From Synechocystis salina LEGE 00031 (lineage in GTDB: Bacteria; Cyanobacteriota; Cyanobacteriia; Cyanobacteriales; Microcystaceae): DNA of 59,040 bases. Numbering within the stretch: position 1 is the stretch's first letter; every line of letters starts with the position of its first letter. Of this stretch, positions 34,193 to 43,200 are shown piece by piece. The translations under genes were made by a program, and so were the position numbers. The stretch is from contig NZ_JADEVV010000023.1 in assembly GCF_015207985.1 (NCBI RefSeq), forward strand, positions 1 through 59,040, read 5' to 3'. Under the pieces are notes generated by a model. That model was given only the letters and a program-made list of their open reading frames with translations. It had not been told where the DNA came from and did not search any database.

Positions 34193-34966
34193 TTAAAAAT
34201 TGTCCTTCATGCCCCGGAGCTTGCCAAATACCCGCGCTGGCTCCGTCAGTCCCATCCGAGCTTGAATAGTTGGATCGTCCCACCGCAGAAATGGATTGGT
34301 GCTTTTTTCTGTGCCTAACCAAGACGGTACGGTGGCCTGTCCCCGTTGGCGATCGCCTTGCACTGTTTGGAATCGTTCCTGGAGGTCGCCATTGTCGGGG
34401 TCAACGGTGAGGGCAAATTTGAGATTACCTAGGGTATATTCGTGGGCGCACCACAGCCGGGTTTGATCCGGTAATTGTCGTAATTTGCCAATGGATTGCA
34501 CCATCTGGGCCGGAGTCCCTTCAAATAAACGGCCACAGCCTCCGGCAAAAATGGTATCACCGCAAAATAAATCCCCTGTAGTTGCCCCGGTTCCAGGAGC
34601 AAAGTAATAGGCAATATGGGCCCTGGTGTGTCCGGGGACAAAATAGACTGTTGCTTCCCTGCCAGCAAACTTCAGGCGATCGCCATCTTGGAGAAAAGTC
34701 GTTTGGCCGGGAATGCGCCCTTCGTCTCCTGCCCCGCCGTAAATTTCCAGGTTTGGATATTGGGCTAATAATTCCCGGTTGGCCCCCACATGGTCCCAGT
34801 GATGATGGGTGTTGTAAATGGCGACTAAATCAGCCCCCAATTTTTGTAGGTATTCCAATACAGGTTTAGCTACCGCTGGATCTACCACTGCGGCCTGATG
34901 CTTCTGGCGATCGTGGAGTAGGAAAACATAGTTATCTGCCAGGACGGGTAGGCGATGAATATCCAT
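34193..34966 (-). CDS. gloB: Hydroxyacylglutathione hydrolase (glyoxalase II)
   Basis: A 257-residue metallo-beta-lactamase-fold enzyme. '[18 protein letters not shown]' holds the THxHxDH metal site; further ligands are in '[15 protein letters not shown]' and '[19 protein letters not shown]', and the C-terminal substrate domain has '[16 protein letters not shown]'. It hydrolyses S-lactoylglutathione to glutathione and lactate in methylglyoxal detoxification. It converges on hliD with a 92-base spacer in which I see no strong hairpin. Confidence 0.93.
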   Translation of the reverse strand: MDIHRLPVLADNYVFLLHDRQKHQAAVVDPAVAKPVLEYLQKLGADLVAIYNTHHHWDHVGANRELLAQYPNLEIYGGAGDEGRIPGQTTFLQDGDRLKFAGREATVYFVPGHTRAHIAYYFAPGTGATTGDLFCGDTIFAGGCGRLFEGTPAQMVQSIGKLRQLPDQTRLWCAHEYTLGNLKFALTVDPDNGDLQERFQTVQGDRQRGQATVPSWLGTEKSTNPFLRWDDPTIQARMGLTEPARVFGKLRGMKDNF

Positions 34967-35029
34967 ATAACTTGGGGTTTGCGGACTGAATGGTTATGCC
35001 CATCCTAACCGTGCCAAGGCTAACCAAAA

Positions 35030-36334
35030 TTACAATTCCCAAGCCACCACTTTACCCTTGAGGCTGTGACCCCACCAAGGACTGTTATAGGCAGAAGTTT
35101 GCAAAGCCCCCCTCTGTAAAGTCCAAGGCAGACCGGGATCAAACAAAATTCGCGGCGGATTAACCAAGGATAGGCCCAAGCATTGCCGGGGATTGGTGCT
35201 CAAGGCCCGCCACAGTTCAGTGGAGGTTACGAGACCCTTTTCCACTAACCCTTGCCACAAACAGGGCAAAACCAATTCGTAGCCGATCGCCCCGGGGGGA
35301 GTTTCCGCAAAGGTCTGGGTTTTTTCTTCATAGGTAAAGGCTTGGTGGTCCACCGCAATGGCATCAATGACACCGTTTTTAATCCCGTCAATCAGCGCTA
35401 AGCGATCGCCTTCGTTGCCTAGGGGAGGGTCAAAGCGCAAATTAGGATCATAGTGGGGTGTGTGGGGCGGTAAACCATGGGCGATCGCCCCGTTACTGAG
35501 CAAAAGATGGTGCCAATTGACGCTGGCAGTGAAGTTTAACCCCTGACTTTTGGCTTGGGCAATTAGTGCGACTCCCCGAGCAGTGGAAATACGCATCAGA
35601 TGTACGGGGGTCGGATAATGGGGCAACAATTCCAGCAAACTGGCGATCGCCGCCGCTTCGGACATCACCGGATCCGGTGGCAACCCCAATTGAATGGCCA
35701 ACGGCCCTTCCCGCATCACCCCATTACCCCGCAGGGAACTATGGAGGGGAACCAGAGCTAAAGGTTTACCGGCCATGGCTCCATATTCCAAAGCCCGCTG
35801 TAATAGGCGCCAATCTGCAATGGCCCCCCCATCGCTAAAACCAATGACTCCGGCTTGGCTTAATTCTCCCCACTCAGTTAACTGTTTACCTTGGTTGCCT
35901 TGGGTGACGCTTCCCCACCAGTGGCATTGGACTGTGGCCCCATCTTCCCCCTGCTCCTGAGGATGGGCATTTATCCCTGCCATCTGATTTAACCGTTGCT
36001 CCAACCACTGCAAAGTTTGGGGTCGGTCCAGGGGGGGATCCATGGTGGGCAAAATGGCAACGTCCCTAAAGCCGCCGGCGATCGCCGTTTGCAGTAATTG
36101 GCTGAGGGTTTCCCGGTCTTCGTGGCCAGGCTCACCGCTGTAGCTATACAGATCTGCCAGACTGGGGGCCAAGAGTAAATTCTCTCCGGGGATCACCACC
36201 GCATCCGTTGGTATGGGGTAAGAATCATCCTCTACGGCCACAATGGCCTTGCCCCGTACCATCACCGTCACCCGTGTTTCTCTGCCCTGTATGGGATCTA
36301 GGCAACGAACCTGGGGTCGACATTGCGTTTCCAT
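35030..36334 (-). CDS. Dihydroorotase-like protein lacking metal ligands
   Basis: A 434-residue amidohydrolase of the PyrC class I type. The general pattern is present ('RGKAIVAVEDD', 'IPGENLLLAPSLADLYSYSG', 'VHLMRISTARGVALIAQAKS', 'AVDHQAFTYEEKTQTFAETP'). But the D-x-H-x-H metal motif reads D-L-Y-S-Y, the carboxylated-Lys block 'GavAFK' reads 'GVIGFS', and 'tDHAPh' reads 'VDHQAF'. It should therefore not bind the zinc pair. It is best seen as a pseudo-dihydroorotase, perhaps a structural partner of aspartate carbamoyltransferase as for PyrC' proteins in other bacteria. Confidence 0.85.
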   Translation of the reverse strand: METQCRPQVRCLDPIQGRETRVTVMVRGKAIVAVEDDSYPIPTDAVVIPGENLLLAPSLADLYSYSGEPGHEDRETLSQLLQTAIAGGFRDVAILPTMDPPLDRPQTLQWLEQRLNQMAGINAHPQEQGEDGATVQCHWWGSVTQGNQGKQLTEWGELSQAGVIGFSDGGAIADWRLLQRALEYGAMAGKPLALVPLHSSLRGNGVMREGPLAIQLGLPPDPVMSEAAAIASLLELLPHYPTPVHLMRISTARGVALIAQAKSQGLNFTASVNWHHLLLSNGAIAHGLPPHTPHYDPNLRFDPPLGNEGDRLALIDGIKNGVIDAIAVDHQAFTYEEKTQTFAETPPGAIGYELVLPCLWQGLVEKGLVTSTELWRALSTNPRQCLGLSLVNPPRILFDPGLPWTLQRGALQTSAYNSPWWGHSLKGKVVAWEL

Positions 36335-36454
36335 TTAACCTTTTAACCTCGGGGGAACGACGCCACAAAAATCCCCCTAAAATCCTAGCAAAGTTGGGCA
36401 ACCTTTCCGGATTCTGGGGGTTAACTGTACTTTTTATGCTTGGTCAATCAAGGG

Positions 36455-37783
36455 CTAGTCTTCAAAGGCGATCTCCACCCCTTTTTCTGTTTGACCATGT
36501 TCAACAATATCGAGCCCCACTTTTTCCTGGGACGGTTTTACCCTTAACATGCCCCAAAGGTCTAGTAGGTAGAAAAGGAAAAACATGGTGATGAAGGCCC
36601 AAAAGGGGATCACCAAGGAGCCAACGATCTGGGCACTGAGTTTATGTTCAACGTTGGTGCTAAAAATGCCCACGGCAATACCGCCCCAAATGCCGCATAA
36701 ACCGTGCACAGGCCAAGCCCCTACCCCGTCGTCAATGCGTAGACGGTCCAACAGCTTCGTGCCCAGCACTGACAAAACGCCTGCCACCACCCCAATGGCG
36801 ATCGCCGACCAGTTACTAACGGTGTCACAACTGGCGGTAATGCCCACCAGACCGCCCAAAATGCCATTGAGGGTCACCAGTAAGTTGGCTTTATGTTTAG
36901 CTTCCGTAATCCAGTCGAAGGCGAGGGCTGCCAATCCTCCCGCCGCTGCGGACAGGGTGGTGTTCACCGCAATTAACATGGTGGTATTGGTGTTTAGAGC
37001 CCCCACAAAGGCCAATTGACTACCGGGATTAAAGCCATACCAGCCCACCCAGAGAATAAACACCCCCAGGGAACTGGAAGTAATCCCCTGGTAACCTAGA
37101 CTGTTAATTTTGTTGCCCTCAAAACGGCCAATGCGGGGCCCCATTACCACCACGGCGGCCAGGGCAGCAAATCCCCCCACCGCGTGCACCAGAATGGAAC
37201 CGGCAAAATCATGGAATCCCAATTGGTCAAGCCAGCCTCCCCCCCACTTCCAGTGGCCACTGATGGGATAGACCAACCCGGTAATGACAGCGGAGTAAAT
37301 TAGGTAGGCTTTGAAATACATCCTCCCCATTACCGCCCCGGAGACAATGGTGGCCGCCGTGGCCGCAAAGGCTGCTTGGAACAACCAATCCACTTGGGGG
37401 CTGAGGCCTTCAACGTTGTTTGGGGTGTTGGCAATGCCAAAGCCACTCCAGCCAAAAAAGCCACCCAACACTGGGGTTTCTCCGTACATTAGACTGTAAC
37501 CAAAGAGGAAGTAAAGTAATACTCCCACACAAACATCAAAAGTGTTCTTAAAGAGCACATTAACTGTATTTTTGTGGGAAGACAGTCCCGCCTCCAACAT
37601 GGCAAAGCCAGCCTGCATGAACAGTACTAAAACCGCTGCGGCCAGTAAGAATAGATTATTAACTGCATAGGTAACTTCTGCAATGGAAATGGTTTCTGTT
37701 TGGGCCTGGGCCACCCCGACAAATAAAAATGCCAGCATAGCGCCCAGGGCATAACGGGCAAGGGGAAAAATTTTGAGTTTCAT
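36455..37783 (-). CDS. amt: Ammonium transporter, Amt family
   Basis: A 442-residue protein with an N-terminal signal-like segment and 11 membrane helices. Amt blocks include 'FMQAGFAMLEAGLSSHKNTV', 'DFAGSILVHAVGGFAALAAV' (conserved His of the pore) and 'WPVHGLCGIWGGIAVGIF' (second pore His). It takes up ammonium at the cell membrane under nitrogen limitation. From gene context it is probably the Amt2 (Sll1017-type) protein. A perfect NtcA palindrome is 163 bases upstream of the ATG on the shared divergent region. The cytoplasmic tail has 30 residues ('VKPSQEKVGLDIVEHGQTEK'). Confidence 0.93.
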   Translation of the reverse strand: MKLKIFPLARYALGAMLAFLFVGVAQAQTETISIAEVTYAVNNLFLLAAAVLVLFMQAGFAMLEAGLSSHKNTVNVLFKNTFDVCVGVLLYFLFGYSLMYGETPVLGGFFGWSGFGIANTPNNVEGLSPQVDWLFQAAFAATAATIVSGAVMGRMYFKAYLIYSAVITGLVYPISGHWKWGGGWLDQLGFHDFAGSILVHAVGGFAALAAVVVMGPRIGRFEGNKINSLGYQGITSSSLGVFILWVGWYGFNPGSQLAFVGALNTNTTMLIAVNTTLSAAAGGLAALAFDWITEAKHKANLLVTLNGILGGLVGITASCDTVSNWSAIAIGVVAGVLSVLGTKLLDRLRIDDGVGAWPVHGLCGIWGGIAVGIFSTNVEHKLSAQIVGSLVIPFWAFITMFFLFYLLDLWGMLRVKPSQEKVGLDIVEHGQTEKGVEIAFED

Positions 37784-37945
37784 TGCCTGTACTAAATCAA
37801 CTCCCTGGAAAAAGTGAGATTTTTCTTAAGATTGCATCTTAGGAGGGAATGAATTGTTCACCACCAACTTTTGTCACCGTTTGCCCACAATTTATAAAAT
37901 CAGGAAAAGCAGTACGCCGATGATATTTGGGTTCCACTCTAGTGA

Positions 37946-37959
37946 GTAGGGGGAAGTAC
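37946..37959 (-). promoter_or_regulatory. NtcA-binding palindrome GTA-N8-TAC
   Basis: GTAGGGGGAAGTAC matches the NtcA consensus perfectly. On the minus strand, 20 bases further, stands TATCAT (37925-37920), which fits the TAN3T -10 box of NtcA-activated promoters, though the usual spacing is 22-23. That direction leads to the ammonium transporter. On the plus strand no TAN3T box occurs at the right distance before the histidine kinase. NtcA activates amt genes under nitrogen deprivation (established in cyanobacteria). Confidence 0.7.
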
Positions 37960-38024
37960 ACGCTAAACTGGGAAGGAGAGGAATTGATCCTCTTCTGCAA
38001 AGCTTGCATTGGCAGGAACGCTCT

Positions 38025-39224
38025 ATGGGACCAGCTTCCCTCCTGGTGGTAGATGACGATCCCGATAATTTTGATGTTATTGATGCCCTCCTAGCGGATC
38101 GGGGTTATGAGCTTAACTACGCCGACAGTGGCCAACAGGCCATTGACAGTCTGGACACCTTTCAGCCAGACCTCTTGTTGCTCGACGTTATGATGCCGGG
38201 GCTGAGTGGCATTGAGGTTTGCCGAGCGGTCCGTGCTTCGGCTCGGTGGCGTGCCCTGCCAATAATTATGGTTACGGCCCTAGACAGTAAACTCAGTTTG
38301 GCCAATTGTTTGGCGGCGGGGGCCGATGATTTTATTTCCAAGCCTTTGAATGGTTTGGAATTGCAGGCCCGTATCCAGGCCATGTTGCGCCTGAAGCACC
38401 AGTACGATGCTCTAGGGAATTTACTGCAACAACGGGAATCGATGGTGCACATGATTGTCCATGATTTGCGTAACCCCCTCACCAATTTGATTTTGGGGAT
38501 ACAAATTTTGCAGAGGGGCCATTATGATCCTCCCTTGCCCACGGAAAAGCTCGGTCGCCTGCTTCATGCCGGGCAACAAATTCAGCATTTAGTGGACGAT
38601 ATGTTGGTGGTGTCCAAACAGGAGCATGGCAAAATTCGCCTGGACTATCAAGAAGTGGACCTGTTGGCATTGGTTGCAACTGTGCTGGATGATTACGAGG
38701 CGATCGCCAGCCAAAAGCAATTGACCCTAGTAAGGGAATGGGAAGACAGACCCCTGGTTGCCAAAATAGACCCCCCCATTTTCCAGCGCATTATCAGCAA
38801 TTTGCTCAGCAATGCGATTAAGTTTTCCCCTACGGGTGGCAAAGTAGAGGTGGCGATCGTCACGGAGGACAAGAATAAAATCACCATCTGCTTCATTGAC
38901 CAAGGGCCAGGCATTAGGGACGAACTTAAACTAAAAATTTTTGAGCCCTACGAGGTGGGCACCATCATGCCCAACATTGCCCAAATTGGCTTGGGTCTGG
39001 CATTCTGTAAGATGATGAGCGAAGCCCATGGCGGTGCCATCACAGTGCAAGATAATCAACCCAAGGGAGCCATTCTTTCCCTGACATTGCCCCAACATCC
39101 TCCGGTGCCGATCGGTTGGGTGCCCCATGGCCAATGGGGGGAAGCGGCGGTCGATAACAGTAAAGAAGGGGGCCACAGGATTACCAAGGTCAACTCCGAC
39201 CAAGGGCCGGTGGGTTTAGAGTAG
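38025..39224 (+). CDS. Hybrid sensor histidine kinase with N-terminal receiver
   Basis: A 399-residue soluble protein. The receiver domain is first ('LLVVDDDPDNFDVIDALLAD', phospho-acceptor Asp 54 in 'LLLLDVMMPG', Lys in 'FISKPLNG'). The kinase follows: H-box 'MVHMIVHDLRNPLTNLI', N-box 'NLLSNAIKFSPTGG', 'DQGPGI', and 'IGLGLAFCKMMSEAHGG'. No input or membrane domain is visible. ATG 38025 has AGGAA 8 bases upstream; the frame extends to TTG 38004. It may answer to signals relayed by another kinase. The NtcA site is 66 bases upstream but fits amt better. Confidence 0.9.
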   Translation: MGPASLLVVDDDPDNFDVIDALLADRGYELNYADSGQQAIDSLDTFQPDLLLLDVMMPGLSGIEVCRAVRASARWRALPIIMVTALDSKLSLANCLAAGADDFISKPLNGLELQARIQAMLRLKHQYDALGNLLQQRESMVHMIVHDLRNPLTNLILGIQILQRGHYDPPLPTEKLGRLLHAGQQIQHLVDDMLVVSKQEHGKIRLDYQEVDLLALVATVLDDYEAIASQKQLTLVREWEDRPLVAKIDPPIFQRIISNLLSNAIKFSPTGGKVEVAIVTEDKNKITICFIDQGPGIRDELKLKIFEPYEVGTIMPNIAQIGLGLAFCKMMSEAHGGAITVQDNQPKGAILSLTLPQHPPVPIGWVPHGQWGEAAVDNSKEGGHRITKVNSDQGPVGLE

Positions 39225-39277
39225 ATTCACAATTCGACAAACACTAGCAACTATGCCAGCGGAGGGCAGATTTTATT

Positions 39278-40153
39278 ATGTTTAAGCATTGCCTCATTTG
39301 TACAGATTTTTCCGATGGACTGCAACGACTAGCGGGCTTTGTGGAAGAACTTTCCCTCTGTGGCATCAGTAAGCTAATTTTTCTCCACACCGTTTCTGTC
39401 TGGGAAGATGAGCACCTGGCCAATGTGGATGAAAGTAAGCTCAAGGAAGCCAAAATTTATCTGGAATCCCTAGTGGGTCAGGTGCCGGCAGGGGTGGAAG
39501 TGAAGGTGGAAGTATCCTCCGTGCGATACCTAGACTTGGTGAACCAGTTGGTGGAAAGGGAAGCCATTGATGTGATTATTAATGGCATGCCGGTGCGGAG
39601 CAATTTGGAATCAAAGCTTTTCGGTAGCCACACCCTTTCCTTGGCCAAGTCCACTAAGGTGCCGGTGATGATCCTACGGCCGCAATTGATCACCACCTAC
39701 ACGGTGGAAGAAATGGCTTTGCGCTGTCAACATCTCTGGCGAAATTTACTGGTGCCCTATGATGCCAGTTCCGCTGGTAACTATCTGGTGGAAAGGTTAA
39801 AAACTTCCTTAGAAAAGGCCCCTCCTGGCAAAGTACAGTCCTGTTATTTTCTCTCTATTTTGGAAGATGGTATCCGTCGTCCGGAACTGATGGAAAATCG
39901 TCGTCAGGAAGCTGAGGAAAAATTGGCCATGCTGAAACAGGAATTTAGCTCCCTAGTGCCGGATATTGTCACAGAAGTACGCCATGGTAACCCTGTGCAG
40001 GAAATTCTCGACACTGCCTTTGTCAATGATATTACGGCGATCGCCGTGGCTAGTCACCGGACTACGTTGTTAGATTGGACGGTACCCAGTTTGACGGATA
40101 ACATTTTGAACCGCAGTTGGTTTCCCCTCCTGTTTTTCTCTCCCAAAGGTTAA
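39278..40153 (+). CDS. Tandem universal stress protein (UspA)
   Basis: A 291-residue protein made of two Usp domains: the first begins 'MFKHCLICTDFSDGLQRLAG' and ends 'STKVPVMILRP'; the second begins 'WRNLLVPYDASSAGNYLVER' and ends 'RSWFPLLFFSPKG'. The second has 'AIAVASHRTTLLDWTVPS', where ATP-binding Usp proteins have G-x2-G-x9-G; the glycines are lost, so nucleotide binding is doubtful. It lies 53 bases after the histidine kinase, likely in one transcription unit. Confidence 0.85.
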   Translation: MFKHCLICTDFSDGLQRLAGFVEELSLCGISKLIFLHTVSVWEDEHLANVDESKLKEAKIYLESLVGQVPAGVEVKVEVSSVRYLDLVNQLVEREAIDVIINGMPVRSNLESKLFGSHTLSLAKSTKVPVMILRPQLITTYTVEEMALRCQHLWRNLLVPYDASSAGNYLVERLKTSLEKAPPGKVQSCYFLSILEDGIRRPELMENRRQEAEEKLAMLKQEFSSLVPDIVTEVRHGNPVQEILDTAFVNDITAIAVASHRTTLLDWTVPSLTDNILNRSWFPLLFFSPKG

Positions 40154-40209
40154 CAGTAATTAGAGAAAAACAAAGTCTAGCCAGCTAAATTTTCCTACAC
40201 ACAAATACG

Positions 40210-40247
40210 AAAAAAAATCCCCACCTCGGCAAAACGAAAGTGGGGAT
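40210..40247 (-). terminator. Intrinsic terminator of the PhoA-type gene
   Basis: ATCCCCAC (40217-40224) pairs with GTGGGGAT (40240-40247), leaving a 15-base loop. On the minus strand the hairpin is followed by eight T (complement of A 40210-40217). It sits 25 bases past the stop of the PhoA-type gene and between two convergent genes. Confidence 0.85.
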
Positions 40248-40271
40248 ATTACTTGTGGGAAAACTGAGGGA

Positions 40272-43200
40272 TTAAATTGCAGTTGCTCCATTCAGGTCTA
40301 CACCGAAAATATTAGCTTGGGCGATCGCCTCGGGAGATCCGGCGGCAAAAACGCTGGAGGAAAGCCAATTCCAATCGGAACTAGAGTTCCAAATACCAAT
40401 TTGGTTAGTGTCGAGGTTTTGCCACAGCACTTGATTGATACCCTGTACGGTTTCCCCCGCTAGGGCCTGCCAGTTGCCCAGGTTATTCTCAAAGACTTCC
40501 CCTAGGTATTTAATTGGGGTTGTTAAGCCATCCCCGGTTTGGGCGTAGTAATTACCCAGGATGCCTTCCAACAGACTAACATTGCCCTTGGTTTCCACAT
40601 TTGTCAGGCGATCGCCTAACAGTCCATCTTCATTAAGGTCAATTTGGAAGGTAACTTCCGCTGCAAGGGTTTTGAAAGAATTAGTGGGCCAGGTTTGAGA
40701 AGACAACCAGTTCCAGTTGGCATCAGCATTCCACAGCCCAAATTGGTCAGTGTCAGAATTTTGCCAGAGGACTTGATTCATTCCGTCCACAGTTTCCGCC
40801 TCCAGGATTTGCCAATTACCAAAGGTGCCGGCTACCAAGGGCTGATCTTCGTACTTCAGGCTCACTTCCATGCCATTGGGCAGTTCAACAAAGAACAAAC
40901 CATCTTTAGCCACAGTCCCAATCTCGTTGGCGATGGGATCAATTACCGTATCTTCCCGGAAAGCTAGATTTTGAATGCGGGTATCAAATGCCGGGGCGGT
41001 GTCCGCTTGGTTGAAAGCAGTGGCGGGGGTATTGAAGTTGGCCGCCAAGTATTCGGCCAGGGCATCCTGTTCAGAGCCATCGGGCGCAAAGGTGGCTAAG
41101 CCGGTACGGGGAGCATCGGAAGCTAAGTTCAAATTAACTAAGTTAGCAGATTCGCCACTGGGGAAGGGATAACCATCGCCACCGCCAGCGAGGAAGCCCA
41201 GGGTAACCATGCGGAAGGTTCGGCTGGGATCTCCCACCAATTGACCATCTTTAACCACCACATCTAGGTCTTTGCCGGTTTCATCTTCGATCGCCAGGGA
41301 AATAACCCGACTGCCGGGGGCCCGGTTGAGGTCAAAACTGAAAGCAAAACCACTAACTTGGGGAAAACGACCCTGTTGGTTACTGCCATCGCTGGCCGCT
41401 ATGCCGTGTTCCACTAGGGCCAATAATTCAGCGGCGGTTACGGTAATTAGACTTAGTCCATTGTTGAAACTAAGGGCATTGGCAATGTCCGTTTCGGAAA
41501 TCCCTCCTTCGGGTTTAACCACGTTACCATCGGCATCAATAACCGCTTCGTTGGGCAGTCGCTCCGGCATCCCAGTTCCCCCGGCGGGGACCACAACTCG
41601 ACCAATGTCATCCCGGATGCCGCCGCCATTTTTAAGGGAGATAACCACGGTGGGATCTAGTTGTTTGGCGATCGCCAGGTTGGCATCAGCGGTGAGGTTA
41701 CCCAGATTGGTTTCCTGTTGGCGGACTGCGGGTCGCAGACCTTCGAGGTAAACATTGGATAACCCAAAGACATTACTTTCTTTGGCGACAATGACTGTAC
41801 GCAATTGGTCCACAATGGCTTGGATTTCTTGATCCACCAAGCCCGCTGCATTCAGATCCGCCACCCCTTGGGCATCGGTGGCATAAACTCCACTAATCAG
41901 AGGGTCATAGCTTTCGGGAATAATGACCCCCTCCGCATCAAAGTCAATTACGAGGCGGCCGACATATTTATAATTGCCGTCGGTATTAACCACTGCCACA
42001 GGGTTACCATCGGCCCCGGTTTTGATGATGGGGTAAATTCCCTGGGCCGTATCCCCCGCCCGCAGGCGATCGTTTTCATCCACCAAGCGGGTATTGGAAC
42101 CACCGGCCACAATGATGTCCACATGGCTGAGACGGGAAGCCAATTCCTGCTCAATCGCAATCTGTTGCATATGGGCCAGCAAAACAACTTTGTTCAGCCC
42201 CGGATTGGCCAACAATAAGGCATCCACATCCGCTTGGATAATGGCAGCGAGGGCATCCAACTCTGCCGCCGTGGGAGTGCCACCAAAGGGACTGGGCAAA
42301 ACCCCCACATCGCCGGGGCTAGAAATTGTCCTCAGGGTTGGGGTGGTGGCCCCCACAATGCCAATTTTTTCCCCGTTGACAGTGATGACAGTGCTGGCAG
42401 CAATTTTGCCAGGGATGGTACTGGCTTCCTGGCCATCCGCTGTGAGCAAAGGGGTTAGATTGCCATCGGTGCTGAAGTCTAGATTACTGCTGAGGTAGGG
42501 AAAGTTTGCTCCGGGGAAGTTATCCGCCGGGTCTCCCCCAATCAAGTCGGCGATCAACGCAGTGCCTAGGTCAAATTCGTGGTTGCCAAAGGCGATCGCC
42601 TGGAAGCCCAACTCGTTTTGAATCAGAATATCCGCCCGACCTACACCCCCAAATACATCCTGGGAAGCACTGAAGAACAGACCAGGAATATAGGCATCCC
42701 CAGAAGAGAGAATGAGATTATTGGTAAAACCGGCAATACCATCGTTGTCAATGTCCTGTTGTAGTAGGGCATTGAGCACAGCGGAGAACCGGGGCGCATC
42801 ATCCAACGCAGGGACTCCCCCTTCCTGGTCAGAGGCATGGAATAACTGCAACTTGAAGGGCTGGGGGGTAGGGACATTAACCTCAAAAATGGCAGTGGTT
42901 TGACTCACTTCATTGCTCACCACCAACAACGGCTTGCCGTTGGGACTGTCGGCGGCATCGATGAAAATTAACCCTTCTGGGCCGGAATCGGTCAAATTAG
43001 ACTCCGGATCAACAGTGAAATCCCGGGGGTTAATGTACTGAATAAACTCGGGGACCTGGGGGTTGGTTACGTCATAAACCATGACGCCGCCAATGCGTTC
43101 TAGTCCCACAAAGGCATAGGTACGGCCGTCGATGGTGCCCACCGTTACCCCTTCCGGCTCAGGCCCCTTATTATCACTGCGGTTATCGAAACTATTGTTG

